A stretch of DNA of 46,590 nucleotides from JABMMZ01 sp964505065. GTDB taxonomy: Bacteria; Bacteroidota; Bacteroidia; NS11-12g; UBA955. Position numbers and translations under genes: made by a program. The DNA is taken from assembly GCA_964505065.1 (NCBI GenBank), contig CAZDGF010000023.1, positions 1 to 46,590 of the forward strand, in the 5' to 3' direction. This document shows, in pieces, positions 7,888 through 15,674 of this stretch (its first letter is position 1; the number at the start of each line of letters is the position of its first letter). Below the pieces are notes generated by a model that was not told the DNA's origin, did no database searches, and worked only from the letters and a program-made list of their open reading frames with translations.

Positions 7888-8814
7888 ATGGAATTAAACA
7901 GTAAAATATACATTGCAGGGCATAAAGGAATGGTGGGTAGTGCTGTGTATAGAGCCTTAAAAGCGAAAGGCTACAACCAATTGATAACACGCAGTAGTGG
8001 CGAACTTGATTTAAGAAACCAACAAGCCGTAGCCGATTTTTTTCAACAAGAAAAACCAGAATATGTATTTTTATGTGCTGCCAAAGTAGGCGGTATAGTA
8101 GCTAATAATACTTACAGAGCCGATTTTTTGTATGATAATTTGGCAATACAAAATAATATTATTCATGCTGCATTTATAAACGATGTAGAAAAATTGATGT
8201 TTTTTGGTAGTAGCTGTATTTATCCAAAATTAGCACCGCAGCCGCTAAAAGAGGAGTATCTTTTAACAGGGCTTTTAGAGCAAACAAACGAACCTTATGC
8301 CATAGCAAAAATAGCTGGTATAAAACTTTGCGAAGCTTATAGAGACCAATATGGTTGTAACTTTATAAGTGTTATGCCTACAAATTTGTATGGTATAAAT
8401 GATAACTATCATCCTGAAAATAGCCATGTTCTACCTGCATTAATTCGTAAGTTTCATGAGGCAAAAATAAACCAATTGCCCAATGTAGAAATATGGGGAA
8501 CAGGCGCGCCTTTAAGAGAATTTTTATATGCAGATGATTTGGCAGATGCCGCATTGTATTTAATGTTGAACTACAATGAAAAAAAGTTTGTAAATATTGG
8601 TAGTGGTATAGATTTAAGTATTAGAGATTTAGCCATTTTAATTAAAAATATAATTGGCTATAATGGCGAATTGATTTTTAATACTACTAAACCCGATGGC
8701 ACACCAAGAAAACTAATGGATGTAAGCTATTTAAAACAACTAGGCTGGCAATATACCACACAATTGAAAGACGGTATAGCATTGGCTTATCAAGATTTTT
8801 TATCTAAACAATAA
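7888..8814 (+). CDS. fcl: GDP-L-fucose synthase
   Basis: A 308-residue cytoplasmic extended SDR enzyme that epimerises and reduces GDP-4-keto-6-deoxy-mannose to GDP-L-fucose with NADPH. Seen directly: GHKGMVG nucleotide motif (11-17), FFGSSCIYP with the catalytic Ser (about 108), Tyr137-x3-Lys141 in EPYAIAKIAG, PTNLYGINDNYHPENSHVLP with the family's conserved His, and WGTGAPLREFLYADDLADA. Length is normal. The near-match -7 element TAGCTTTC (7875-7882) is 5 bases before the ATG. GDP-mannose 4,6-dehydratase, its usual partner, is not in the window. It would supply fucose for surface glycans, including protein O-glycans, which in several Bacteroidota contain fucose. Confidence 0.93.
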   Translation: MELNSKIYIAGHKGMVGSAVYRALKAKGYNQLITRSSGELDLRNQQAVADFFQQEKPEYVFLCAAKVGGIVANNTYRADFLYDNLAIQNNIIHAAFINDVEKLMFFGSSCIYPKLAPQPLKEEYLLTGLLEQTNEPYAIAKIAGIKLCEAYRDQYGCNFISVMPTNLYGINDNYHPENSHVLPALIRKFHEAKINQLPNVEIWGTGAPLREFLYADDLADAALYLMLNYNEKKFVNIGSGIDLSIRDLAILIKNIIGYNGELIFNTTKPDGTPRKLMDVSYLKQLGWQYTTQLKDGIALAYQDFLSKQ

Positions 8815-8825
8815 ATTGAGTTAGT

Positions 8826-9428
8826 ATGTCAGTAAAACATAATCCAGATGCTACGGTATTAATATCTGAATATATTCATACCATGCCCGAGTGGAGCAAA
8901 GCCATTTGTATAAAATTAAGAAATATAATACACAAAGCCGACCCAAAAATGATAGAAGATTGGAAATGGGGTCCTAATTTTTTTCATCATGGTATGGTAT
9001 GTGGTTTTGGTACATTTAAAAAGCACGTAGCTTTTGTTTTTTTTCAAGGCGCACAACTTAAAGATGATAAGAAAATTTTAACTGAAGGAGAAAATAATGC
9101 ACACAATAGACGTATAAATTTTAAGGATATTTCAGAAATAAAAGAAAAGGTATTAATGGCTTATATTAAAGAAGCTGTTCAACTAAATGTAACAGGCAAT
9201 GCAATGCAGTTTTCTAAAGCAGCAACTACCGAAATAGAAACCCCTGAAGATTTACAAAAAGAAATAGATGCCAATGCTTTAACAGAATATTTTGACATGC
9301 TTGCCTTCACTCACCGCAAAGAGTATATACAATGGGTAATAGAAGCAAAAAAAGAAGAAACAAGAAAAAATAGAATTCTAAAAACCATTGATTTGTTAAA
9401 AAAGAAATTAAGTCAACAAAAAACGTAA
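8826..9428 (+). CDS. DUF1801/YdeI-type protein
   Basis: A 200-residue protein with two parts. Residues about 15-110 look like a DUF1801 domain (PEWSKAICIKLRNIIHKADP, EDWKWGPNFFHHGMVCGF, HVAFVFFQG). The last 60 residues (LTEYFDMLAFTHRKEYIQWV, then a Lys/Arg-rich helix) match the YdeI/OmpD-associated C-terminal pattern. Both domains are widespread but have no established biochemical role. The gene starts 11 bases after fcl and is probably read with it. It is followed by a symmetrical terminator shared with the convergent gene at 9481. No signal peptide is present. Confidence 0.78.
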   Translation: MSVKHNPDATVLISEYIHTMPEWSKAICIKLRNIIHKADPKMIEDWKWGPNFFHHGMVCGFGTFKKHVAFVFFQGAQLKDDKKILTEGENNAHNRRINFKDISEIKEKVLMAYIKEAVQLNVTGNAMQFSKAATTEIETPEDLQKEIDANALTEYFDMLAFTHRKEYIQWVIEAKKEETRKNRILKTIDLLKKKLSQQKT

Positions 9429-9429
9429 T

Positions 9430-9462
9430 AAAAAAAGGAGTGCAAATACACTCCTTTTTTTT
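9430..9462. terminator. Bidirectional rho-independent terminator
   Basis: GGAGTG (9437-9442) pairs with CACTCC (9449-9454) around a 6-base loop, extended by seven A on the left and eight T on the right. It serves the plus-strand 8826-9428 gene and the minus-strand 9481-12648 gene, which converge here. Confidence 0.85.
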
Positions 9463-9480
9463 ATTGTCAAATTATTTTAT

Positions 9481-12400
9481 TTATTGCTCATTTGCAAAAG
9501 CAGCCACACTTGGCTCTAATTTTTTAAGCTCTTTTTCCATATCTGCTTGTAGTTTAGCAAAGCCCCATTCTTTGGCGCCTTGCTCCATAGCTCTTTGCAT
9601 ATATTGATAATTTTCTCTTGCAAAATCTTTCATTGCGCTTGTTGCATTTTTATTGCCATTAAATTGAATGTAATAAGCTACCTCTTGACGGCAGTTTTCA
9701 AACAGTTCTTTCAATTCTTTTTCTGCTTCGGTTTTTTTACCTATTTCATTATAAATACGGGCAATATAAAATTTAAGATTACCATTGGTGTATAATACTT
9801 TTTCTGGTATTTCTAATTTGCATTTTTGCAATAAATTAAAGGCTTTGGTTTTATATTCTTCTACTTTGGTTTTATTGCCTGCTATTTGCAATGAAGAATC
9901 AAACATTTTAATTTCATTAATTTTATTGGTATAATCCAAAGCTGTAGATACAAACAATTGTTGCAATACGCTTGGCACTGTTTCTGCCTTGTCATCTAAA
10001 AAGAAATTAGGTTTTTCTTTAATGCCACTAAATCTGTAATGGTTCATTAGGTTATCATACACCACTTCTTCGTTAATTCTTGAAGGCTCGCCACCTTGTG
10101 TTGGAGATTTTACAGGAATTAGTTGAAATACCAAACCTCTGCGTTCAAAATAGGCTTGCATACCTAAAAAACCTTCATCGCCACTTGTGGTGGTAAAACA
10201 TATTGGGCGTTTCCAACCTGTAGTAGCATTTGTAGCTACCAAATCTAACAATACTAAATCGCCTTTATTTAGGTTTCTTGCAGGAAAATTAATCACTATT
10301 TCATTCGCTATATTGGTATCTTTAGCAGATACAACACCCGATGCCAAAGCAGCTTGTTTATCCACAGGAATTACAAAAGTTCTGGTATTAAAATTTGGTG
10401 TACTACCAGTTAATTGTTTAATAAAATCTTTTAATAATACTGGCTTGTTACTATTCTCTTTATTGTTGAATTGAAAATAATCATTATTGCCTGCTGCCAA
10501 TTGTTCTTTGGTTAATGTTAAAGGCAATGGCTCGCTTTTATACACTTTGGTTAGTAATACTTGCGAGTACCAATCCGTAGGCAAAAGGCTTTGGTTAATA
10601 ATTCTTACATCTGTGCGTATTTGCTCCACATTTTGGGCATACCAAAGTGGGTAAGTATCATTGTCGCCATTGGTAAACAGTATGGCATTGGGTGGACACG
10701 ATTGTAAATAATTTTTTGCAAAATCTATACCCAAATAGCGTTTACTTCTATCGTGGTCGTCCCAGCCTTGGGTAGCCATAATAGTGGGCACTGTAAGGGC
10801 TATTACACCAGCCAATACGGCAGCATTGGTATAGGTTAGTTTGTTTCTTAATTTTTCCCAAATAAACAATACCCCCAAGCCTATCCAAATACAAAATGTT
10901 TGGAACGAGCCTACAACAGAGTAATCTCTTTCTCTTGGCTCCATTGGCGGTTGATTTAAGAAAATAATAATTAAAATACCAGTAAATACAAACAATACTG
11001 TGGTTACAATAGCATCGTTTTTACCACGTTTAAATTGGAAAACAATACCCAATATGCCCAATATTAAAGGTAAAAAATAGTATTTATTTCTTGCAGCATT
11101 ATTTTCCATATATGCTGGCATATTTTTTTGTGGACCAAGGCGAGCATTATCTACAATAGGAATGCCAGAAATCCAGTTGCCATAAAGGTTTTGCATACCT
11201 ATTCTACCTTGTTTATCATTTTGTCGCCCTACAAAATTCCACATAAAATATCTACCATACATATACCACAATTGGTAGCCAAATAAGTATTGTAAATTAT
11301 TGCTAAATTTAGGTTTTTGTGCTTCTAATTCCTCTATTTCTGCATATATTTTTTGTTTTTCTTCGGGCGATTTTGCTTGTTGCAATTGAGAACGCAAGTT
11401 GCCAATACTTTCTTGCACATCTTCCATGCCACACAAGTATCTGTAACCCATTTTTTTATTGTCATCGTTCATTTCGCCCATTCTTGGAAAAAATGTGGTA
11501 TAACTTTTATCATACACATAATCTTGCTTAATGCCAATATTGGTATAGCGTGTAGCATCTTTTCTCCAAATACTATCCCCCTCTACAACATCTACAGGAG
11601 GTGCATTAAAATATGGACCATTCAACAAGGGTCTATCGCCATATTGCTCACGGTTAATATAACTCAATAAATTAAAAGGCTCTTCAGGATTGTTCATGTC
11701 TATTGCAGGATTATCTGATGAACGAATAACCACCATAGCATAACTTGAATACCCCAATAAAATATAGGCTAAACAGATAAATGCTAAATTCCAATGTGGG
11801 CGAGCATTGAATTTAGAAAAATATACAATACCTGCAATTGTAATTGCTATTATTAAAATTATGGCAAAAATACTACCACTGCCAAAGCCCATACCAAAAG
11901 AGTTTACAAACAATAAATCCATTTTAGCCATTATTTTTGGCACACCAGGTAAAATACCATTTTGAATAAAGAACAAAATACCCAAGCCTATTAAAAAACA
12001 ATAAAACAACCCTTTGCGCGAGTAATTGAATTTTTTGAAATAATAAATAAATGAAACTGCTGGAATAACCAATAAACTTAACAAGTGAGAGCATATAGCA
12101 ATGCCAATTAAAAAGGCAATTAAAATTATCCATTTATCTGCATAAGGGCTATCGCTGCTTTCCCATTTTAACATTAGCCAAAAGGTAAGAGCCAAAAAGA
12201 AAGAAGCCATAGCATATACCTCTGCCTCTACTGCGCTAAACCAAAATGAATCGCTAAAAGTTAATGCCAATGCAGCTACAACACCACTTGCAAAAATGGC
12301 AATATGGCTACCTGTGTTTACTTCGCCCATTTTATATACCATTTTTTTAGCAAAATAAGTAGTTATCCAAAAAGTGAATAATACTGTAAATGCACTACAA

Positions 12401-12648
12401 GTAGCACTCAAAATATTTACGGCTTTTGCCACATCTTCTACATTGCTAGTAAACATGGTAAAAAATCTACCAATTAATAAAAAGAAAGGTGCGCCAGGAG
12501 GGTGTACAACTTGCAGTTTTTGAGAGGCAGATATAAACTCGCCACAATCCCATAAACTTACCGAAGGCTCTAAAGTAAGCATATATACTACCATTGCTAC
12601 TAAAAACATTGCCCAACCTAAAAGGTTATTTACTAATTTATAATTCAT
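9481..12648 (-). CDS. DUF2723 membrane protein, candidate protein O-mannosyltransferase
   Basis: A 1055-residue polytopic membrane protein. The N-terminal DUF2723 domain shows the family features: a first membrane segment, LEPSVSLWDCGEFI with the conserved Asp/Glu pair (28-41), and HPPGAPFFLLIGR (49-61). About 11 hydrophobic segments lie between residues 10 and 300 and between 520 and 640, separated by a soluble loop. The last 400 residues are soluble, with a helical tetratricopeptide-like tail. DUF2723 belongs to the GT-C superfamily that uses lipid-linked sugars, and its human member TMEM260 is a protein O-mannosyltransferase of Ig-like domains. Transfer of mannose to exported proteins is therefore the best guess, not shown here. 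A TACTTTCG element (12668-12675) lies upstream of the ATG. Confidence 0.85.
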   Translation of the reverse strand: MNYKLVNNLLGWAMFLVAMVVYMLTLEPSVSLWDCGEFISASQKLQVVHPPGAPFFLLIGRFFTMFTSNVEDVAKAVNILSATCSAFTVLFTFWITTYFAKKMVYKMGEVNTGSHIAIFASGVVAALALTFSDSFWFSAVEAEVYAMASFFLALTFWLMLKWESSDSPYADKWIILIAFLIGIAICSHLLSLLVIPAVSFIYYFKKFNYSRKGLFYCFLIGLGILFFIQNGILPGVPKIMAKMDLLFVNSFGMGFGSGSIFAIILIIAITIAGIVYFSKFNARPHWNLAFICLAYILLGYSSYAMVVIRSSDNPAIDMNNPEEPFNLLSYINREQYGDRPLLNGPYFNAPPVDVVEGDSIWRKDATRYTNIGIKQDYVYDKSYTTFFPRMGEMNDDNKKMGYRYLCGMEDVQESIGNLRSQLQQAKSPEEKQKIYAEIEELEAQKPKFSNNLQYLFGYQLWYMYGRYFMWNFVGRQNDKQGRIGMQNLYGNWISGIPIVDNARLGPQKNMPAYMENNAARNKYYFLPLILGILGIVFQFKRGKNDAIVTTVLFVFTGILIIIFLNQPPMEPRERDYSVVGSFQTFCIWIGLGVLFIWEKLRNKLTYTNAAVLAGVIALTVPTIMATQGWDDHDRSKRYLGIDFAKNYLQSCPPNAILFTNGDNDTYPLWYAQNVEQIRTDVRIINQSLLPTDWYSQVLLTKVYKSEPLPLTLTKEQLAAGNNDYFQFNNKENSNKPVLLKDFIKQLTGSTPNFNTRTFVIPVDKQAALASGVVSAKDTNIANEIVINFPARNLNKGDLVLLDLVATNATTGWKRPICFTTTSGDEGFLGMQAYFERRGLVFQLIPVKSPTQGGEPSRINEEVVYDNLMNHYRFSGIKEKPNFFLDDKAETVPSVLQQLFVSTALDYTNKINEIKMFDSSLQIAGNKTKVEEYKTKAFNLLQKCKLEIPEKVLYTNGNLKFYIARIYNEIGKKTEAEKELKELFENCRQEVAYYIQFNGNKNATSAMKDFARENYQYMQRAMEQGAKEWGFAKLQADMEKELKKLEPSVAAFANEQ

Positions 12649-12667
12649 ACTTGTTTGTAAAAGGTAG

Positions 12668-12675
12668 CGAAAGTA
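12668..12675 (-). promoter_or_regulatory. -7-like promoter element for the DUF2723 gene
   Basis: On the minus strand TACTTTCG matches TAnnTTTG at all but one fixed base, 19 bases before the ATG. The same T-to-C change is seen in the well-supported promoter at 25715, so it is acceptable in this genome. Confidence 0.4.
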
Positions 12676-12801
12676 AGCAAAAACCTTATTTTTTGAAAAT
12701 ATTTAAGTTTAATTTTTAAAAAAATGCCCCAAACTATTAATCTATAGTTTTTAAAATCCATTTTTTAATGAAACCTTTGCAGCCCTTTTATCAAAAACTA
12801 T

Positions 12802-13674
12802 TTGGTACATATTGCCTTGTTTACAGTAGCCCTTATTTATGGGGTTACATTTAGTTTGGTAAAAGATATTATGCCTTTTTATTTGCAAGGCTTTGGCTTT
12901 ATTGTAATAAGAGTGGGCGGTGCTGCTTTGTTGTTTTTGCTTCTAAGTTTTACTATAAAAAAAGAAAAGATAAATTGGAAAGCACACGGCAAACTATTTT
13001 TAATTTGTAGCATATTTGGTGTGGCAGCCAATATGTTGATGTTTTTTAAAGGACTTGAAATTACAACACCAATAAATGGTGCAGTGCTGATGTTGGCTAC
13101 CCCCATTTTTGTTTTATTATTCAATATTTACATTCTAAAAGAAAAAATATTAGCAGTTCAAATTATTGGTATTGCATTGGCTTGTGCTGGAGCTATTTTA
13201 TTAATGCTTGGGCGCAATTTTACATTTTCATCTGCTACATTGCCTGGCGATGTATTGATTATTTTAAATGCTATTTCGTATGCTTTTTATTTGGTTATGG
13301 TTAAAAAATTAATGGTACATTACCATCCTTTTACAGTATCAAAATATACTTTTTTAATGGGTTTTATATTGGTTTTACCTTTTGGCTTGCCCGAGCTTAT
13401 GCAAGGCAATTTTAATATGCCGCCTAAAATTGTATTAGAAATATTGTTTATCATTGTGTTTACTACCTTCATTACCTATTTGCTCAATATATGGGCATTA
13501 AAAAAAGTAGGACCAAGCATAGTAGGTGCTTATATTTACCTACAACCCATACTGGCAAGCATTATTGCCATTGTTTTAAAAACAGATAACCTTACCATCC
13601 AAAAAATTGCAGCAGCAGTGCTTATTTTTGCGGGAGTATTTATAACATCAAACACCATAAAATGGCACAAATAA
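12802..13674 (+). CDS. EamA/DMT-family membrane transporter (TTG start)
   Basis: A 290-residue inner-membrane protein with ten hydrophobic segments arranged as two EamA repeats (about 1-140 and 150-288); each ends in the typical PIFVLLFNIYILKE or LQPILASIIAIV pattern. EamA proteins are usually exporters or importers of small metabolites; the substrate cannot be predicted. The frame closes at TGA 12769-12771, and the only usual initiator upstream of the first helix is TTG at 12802. The chain then begins with VHIALFTVALIYG, one or a few residues shorter than usual. An ATG at 12768 is in another frame, so a base error near 12770-12800 is possible. The 3' end overlaps YicC by 13 bases, so the two are coupled. 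Confidence 0.83.
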   Translation: MVHIALFTVALIYGVTFSLVKDIMPFYLQGFGFIVIRVGGAALLFLLLSFTIKKEKINWKAHGKLFLICSIFGVAANMLMFFKGLEITTPINGAVLMLATPIFVLLFNIYILKEKILAVQIIGIALACAGAILLMLGRNFTFSSATLPGDVLIILNAISYAFYLVMVKKLMVHYHPFTVSKYTFLMGFILVLPFGLPELMQGNFNMPPKIVLEILFIIVFTTFITYLLNIWALKKVGPSIVGAYIYLQPILASIIAIVLKTDNLTIQKIAAAVLIFAGVFITSNTIKWHK

Positions 13675-14546
13675 AAAGCATGACAGGTTTTGGCATAGCC
13701 GAAATAGAAACAGAAAATATTACTGTAAAAACAGAAATAAAATCGCTGAACAATAAATTTTTAGAAATGAATGTGCGCCTACCTCGTGCATTTAAAGATA
13801 GGGATATAGAATTGCGCCAATTGTTGAATTTGAGAATAGGCAGAGGCTCTGTTTCTGTTAATATTAATATCGAAAAAAAAGCAGCCAATACCAGTGGTGA
13901 TACCTTAGCCGTAAACGAAAAATTGGCATTGGGCTATTATGAAAAATTAAAAAACTTGGCTAACACACTGGGGTTAGACAATGTTAATTTATTCAATACC
14001 ATTATTGGTATGCCCGAAGTTTTAAAATATGAAGAAAGCGATGGAGACGACCAAGAATGGCTATTGATAAAGGAAAGTGTAGAAAAGGCATTCATTAAAT
14101 TTGATGAATTTAGAACCCAAGAAGGCAATGTAGTAGCCCAATATTTAAAAGAATGTGTGAGTAGTATAGGCAATTATTTACAACAGGTAGAAAAAGAAGA
14201 ACAGCCAAGAAAAGAAGCTGTAAAAGGTAAGCTTTGGCAAGCCCTTAAAGACAATAAAGAAGAGGCAAGTATAGATAAAAACCGCTTTGAACAAGAGCTT
14301 ATCTATTATTTAGAAAAATATGATATTGCAGAAGAAAAAAGCCGCTTGGCTAACCATATCAATTATTTTACTGAAACATTGAATACAGATGCTAACGGTA
14401 AAAAACTAAATTTTATAAGCCAAGAAATGGGGCGAGAAATTAACACTATGGGCAGCAAGGCTTATTATTTTCCTATACAACAAGCCGTAGTGTGTATGAA
14501 AGAGGAGCTTGAAAAAATTAAAGAACAATTGTTGAATATTTTGTAA
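13662..14546 (+). CDS. yicC: YicC family endoribonuclease
   Basis: A 294-residue YicC protein. The N-terminus MAQIKSMTGFG is the family hallmark and fixes the start although it lies inside the EamA gene (13-base overlap, different frame). The C-terminal DUF1732 domain ends with LNFISQEMGREINTMGSKA and MKEELEKIKEQLLNI, the most conserved part of the family. YicC proteins are described as endoribonucleases that influence small-RNA turnover in E. coli; in Bacteroidota the gene is often near gmk, which is not in this window. The protein is cytoplasmic and of normal length. Downstream, an imperfect hairpin (ATGCT...AGCAT, 14560-14577, then T4) could end the transcript. Confidence 0.92.
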   Translation: MAQIKSMTGFGIAEIETENITVKTEIKSLNNKFLEMNVRLPRAFKDRDIELRQLLNLRIGRGSVSVNINIEKKAANTSGDTLAVNEKLALGYYEKLKNLANTLGLDNVNLFNTIIGMPEVLKYEESDGDDQEWLLIKESVEKAFIKFDEFRTQEGNVVAQYLKECVSSIGNYLQQVEKEEQPRKEAVKGKLWQALKDNKEEASIDKNRFEQELIYYLEKYDIAEEKSRLANHINYFTETLNTDANGKKLNFISQEMGREINTMGSKAYYFPIQQAVVCMKEELEKIKEQLLNIL

Positions 14547-14550
14547 GAAT

Positions 14551-14720
14551 TGACTTGATATGCTGACGAAGGAAGCATCTTTTGCCCTTCATGGTGTCTT
14601 TCTATTTCTCTTAATGTTTTCATTTATTTAAGGACGCCTGAGGCGGATAACTTGCTCACTCTCAAGATGCGAGCGAGAACGGATAGCTAGGGAGAGAATA
14701 TGTTGAGAAGGAGGTAAAAT
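14551..14720. repeat. Higher-GC intergenic repeat sequence
   Basis: The stretch after yicC is richer in G+C than its surroundings. It includes TGCTGACGAAGGAAGCATCT (14561-14580), a word commonly seen in Bacteroidota intergenic repeats, and the small palindrome CGCCTGAGGCG (14635-14645), followed by a G-rich segment to about 14720. It runs into the 3' end of the minus-strand gene at 14628. I see no gene in 14547-14627. Confidence 0.45.
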
Positions 14721-15380
14721 AGAAATGAATCTTATATTTAATGTCTGTTGTTTTGTTCTATGATTTTCTAAAATCTCAATCATTTTTAGTTTTTCATTAT
14801 TATAAAAATAGAGGATAAAGTTTCCTTTTAAAATAATTGAATCTAATAGAAAATGATTTTCTTTTGATAGCTTTAATTTAAATGAAATACTATCTGATTT
14901 TAATATACTATTTTGTAAATTAATATTTTGAAGCCTAATCAATTGAAAATTATTTATAAAATTAACCATTAAATCAATTTCTTCTGTTTTTAACATTATT
15001 TTTTTTCTATTTAGATGGTTAATAAAAGCATTAAGTCCTGATAATGACAAATTATAATAGTTTAAGGAAAACTCTGCTATTGATTTATTATTATTAATAT
15101 AATGTTGTTTAAAAAAACCTACTACAATATTTGAGTCTTCCGAAGTTGAAATGTTGCAAAATGTATCACTTTTGTAAATTAAATAATGTTTAAGCAAATT
15201 ACCTTTAATATCTAACACTTTTATAATTCGATATTTATTATTAATAGATATCGAATCTAGACATAATTCATTATGATTTATGTCTACATTATATTTATTA
15301 GAATTACAGCTATTTATTAAAAATAAAATCAATAAACTACTCAATAAACCAAGATGTTGTATATTTTTTAGATTTTGCAA
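14628..15380 (-). CDS. Putative lipoprotein of unknown function with a repeat-derived C-terminus
   Basis: A 250-residue product that I do not recognise. The N-terminus has a lipoprotein signal: hydrophobic GLLSSLLILFLINSC (about 11-25), with Cys25 as the likely lipid-modified residue. The middle is Asn/Ile/Leu/Lys-rich, beta-like and much more AT-rich than neighbouring genes. The last about 30 residues (from LPPSQHILSL to the stop) are read from the higher-GC repeat sequence and do not look like the rest, so the original 3' end was probably lost. The only available start is TTG 15380; an upstream extension would read through the MITE-like element. No good promoter is visible except a near-match TGAATTTG inside the element. 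It may be an acquired, decaying gene. Confidence 0.6.
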   Translation of the reverse strand: MQNLKNIQHLGLLSSLLILFLINSCNSNKYNVDINHNELCLDSISINNKYRIIKVLDIKGNLLKHYLIYKSDTFCNISTSEDSNIVVGFFKQHYINNNKSIAEFSLNYYNLSLSGLNAFINHLNRKKIMLKTEEIDLMVNFINNFQLIRLQNINLQNSILKSDSISFKLKLSKENHFLLDSIILKGNFILYFYNNEKLKMIEILENHRTKQQTLNIRFISILPPSQHILSLAIRSRSHLESEQVIRLRRP

Positions 15381-15389
15381 TTTGCTTAT

Positions 15390-15545
15390 GTTTAACCCAA
15401 ATTCAGCAATAGAATTGCTGAATCGAATAACAAATTGTAAATCATGTTTTTACAAAACATAATTGCAATTTTTAAATCGGGGTTAATCCCAACTAAATCA
15501 AATAGTTCAATTTTTCAAATCTCCTATTGATTAATTTGGGTTTAA
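15390..15545. mobile_element. MITE-like element with imperfect terminal inverted repeats
   Basis: The left end reads TTTAACCCAAATTCAGCAATAG and the right end, on the opposite strand, TTAAACCCAAATTAATCAATAG: AACCCAAATT and CAATAG are identical and equally spaced. The first 54 bases recur at the window start in opposite orientation (53/54). Inside are a 10-bp hairpin (15401-15423), a 7-bp hairpin ATGTTTTTACAAAACAT and GGGTTAATCCC. At about 156 bases it has no coding capacity. No clear target-site duplication was seen. The remaining 130 bases up to the TonB receptor gene (15546-15674) hold nothing I can identify. Confidence 0.6.
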
Positions 15546-15674
15546 TTTTTTTAAGATCTAGTATGAAGTACTTTTTGCCGTTGATTTCTATGACATAAAA
15601 AGCAAATATAATTGTTTTTTTGGATTGCTAAAATTGAGTTTTGATAGTAAAATTAATAGAGGGTAATAAAACGT

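Noticed and set aside
15445..15461. Hairpin ATGTTTTTACAAAACAT considered as an IS200/IS605 end
   Set aside because: No TnpA/TnpB-type gene is near, and inverted terminal ends argue for a MITE-like element instead.
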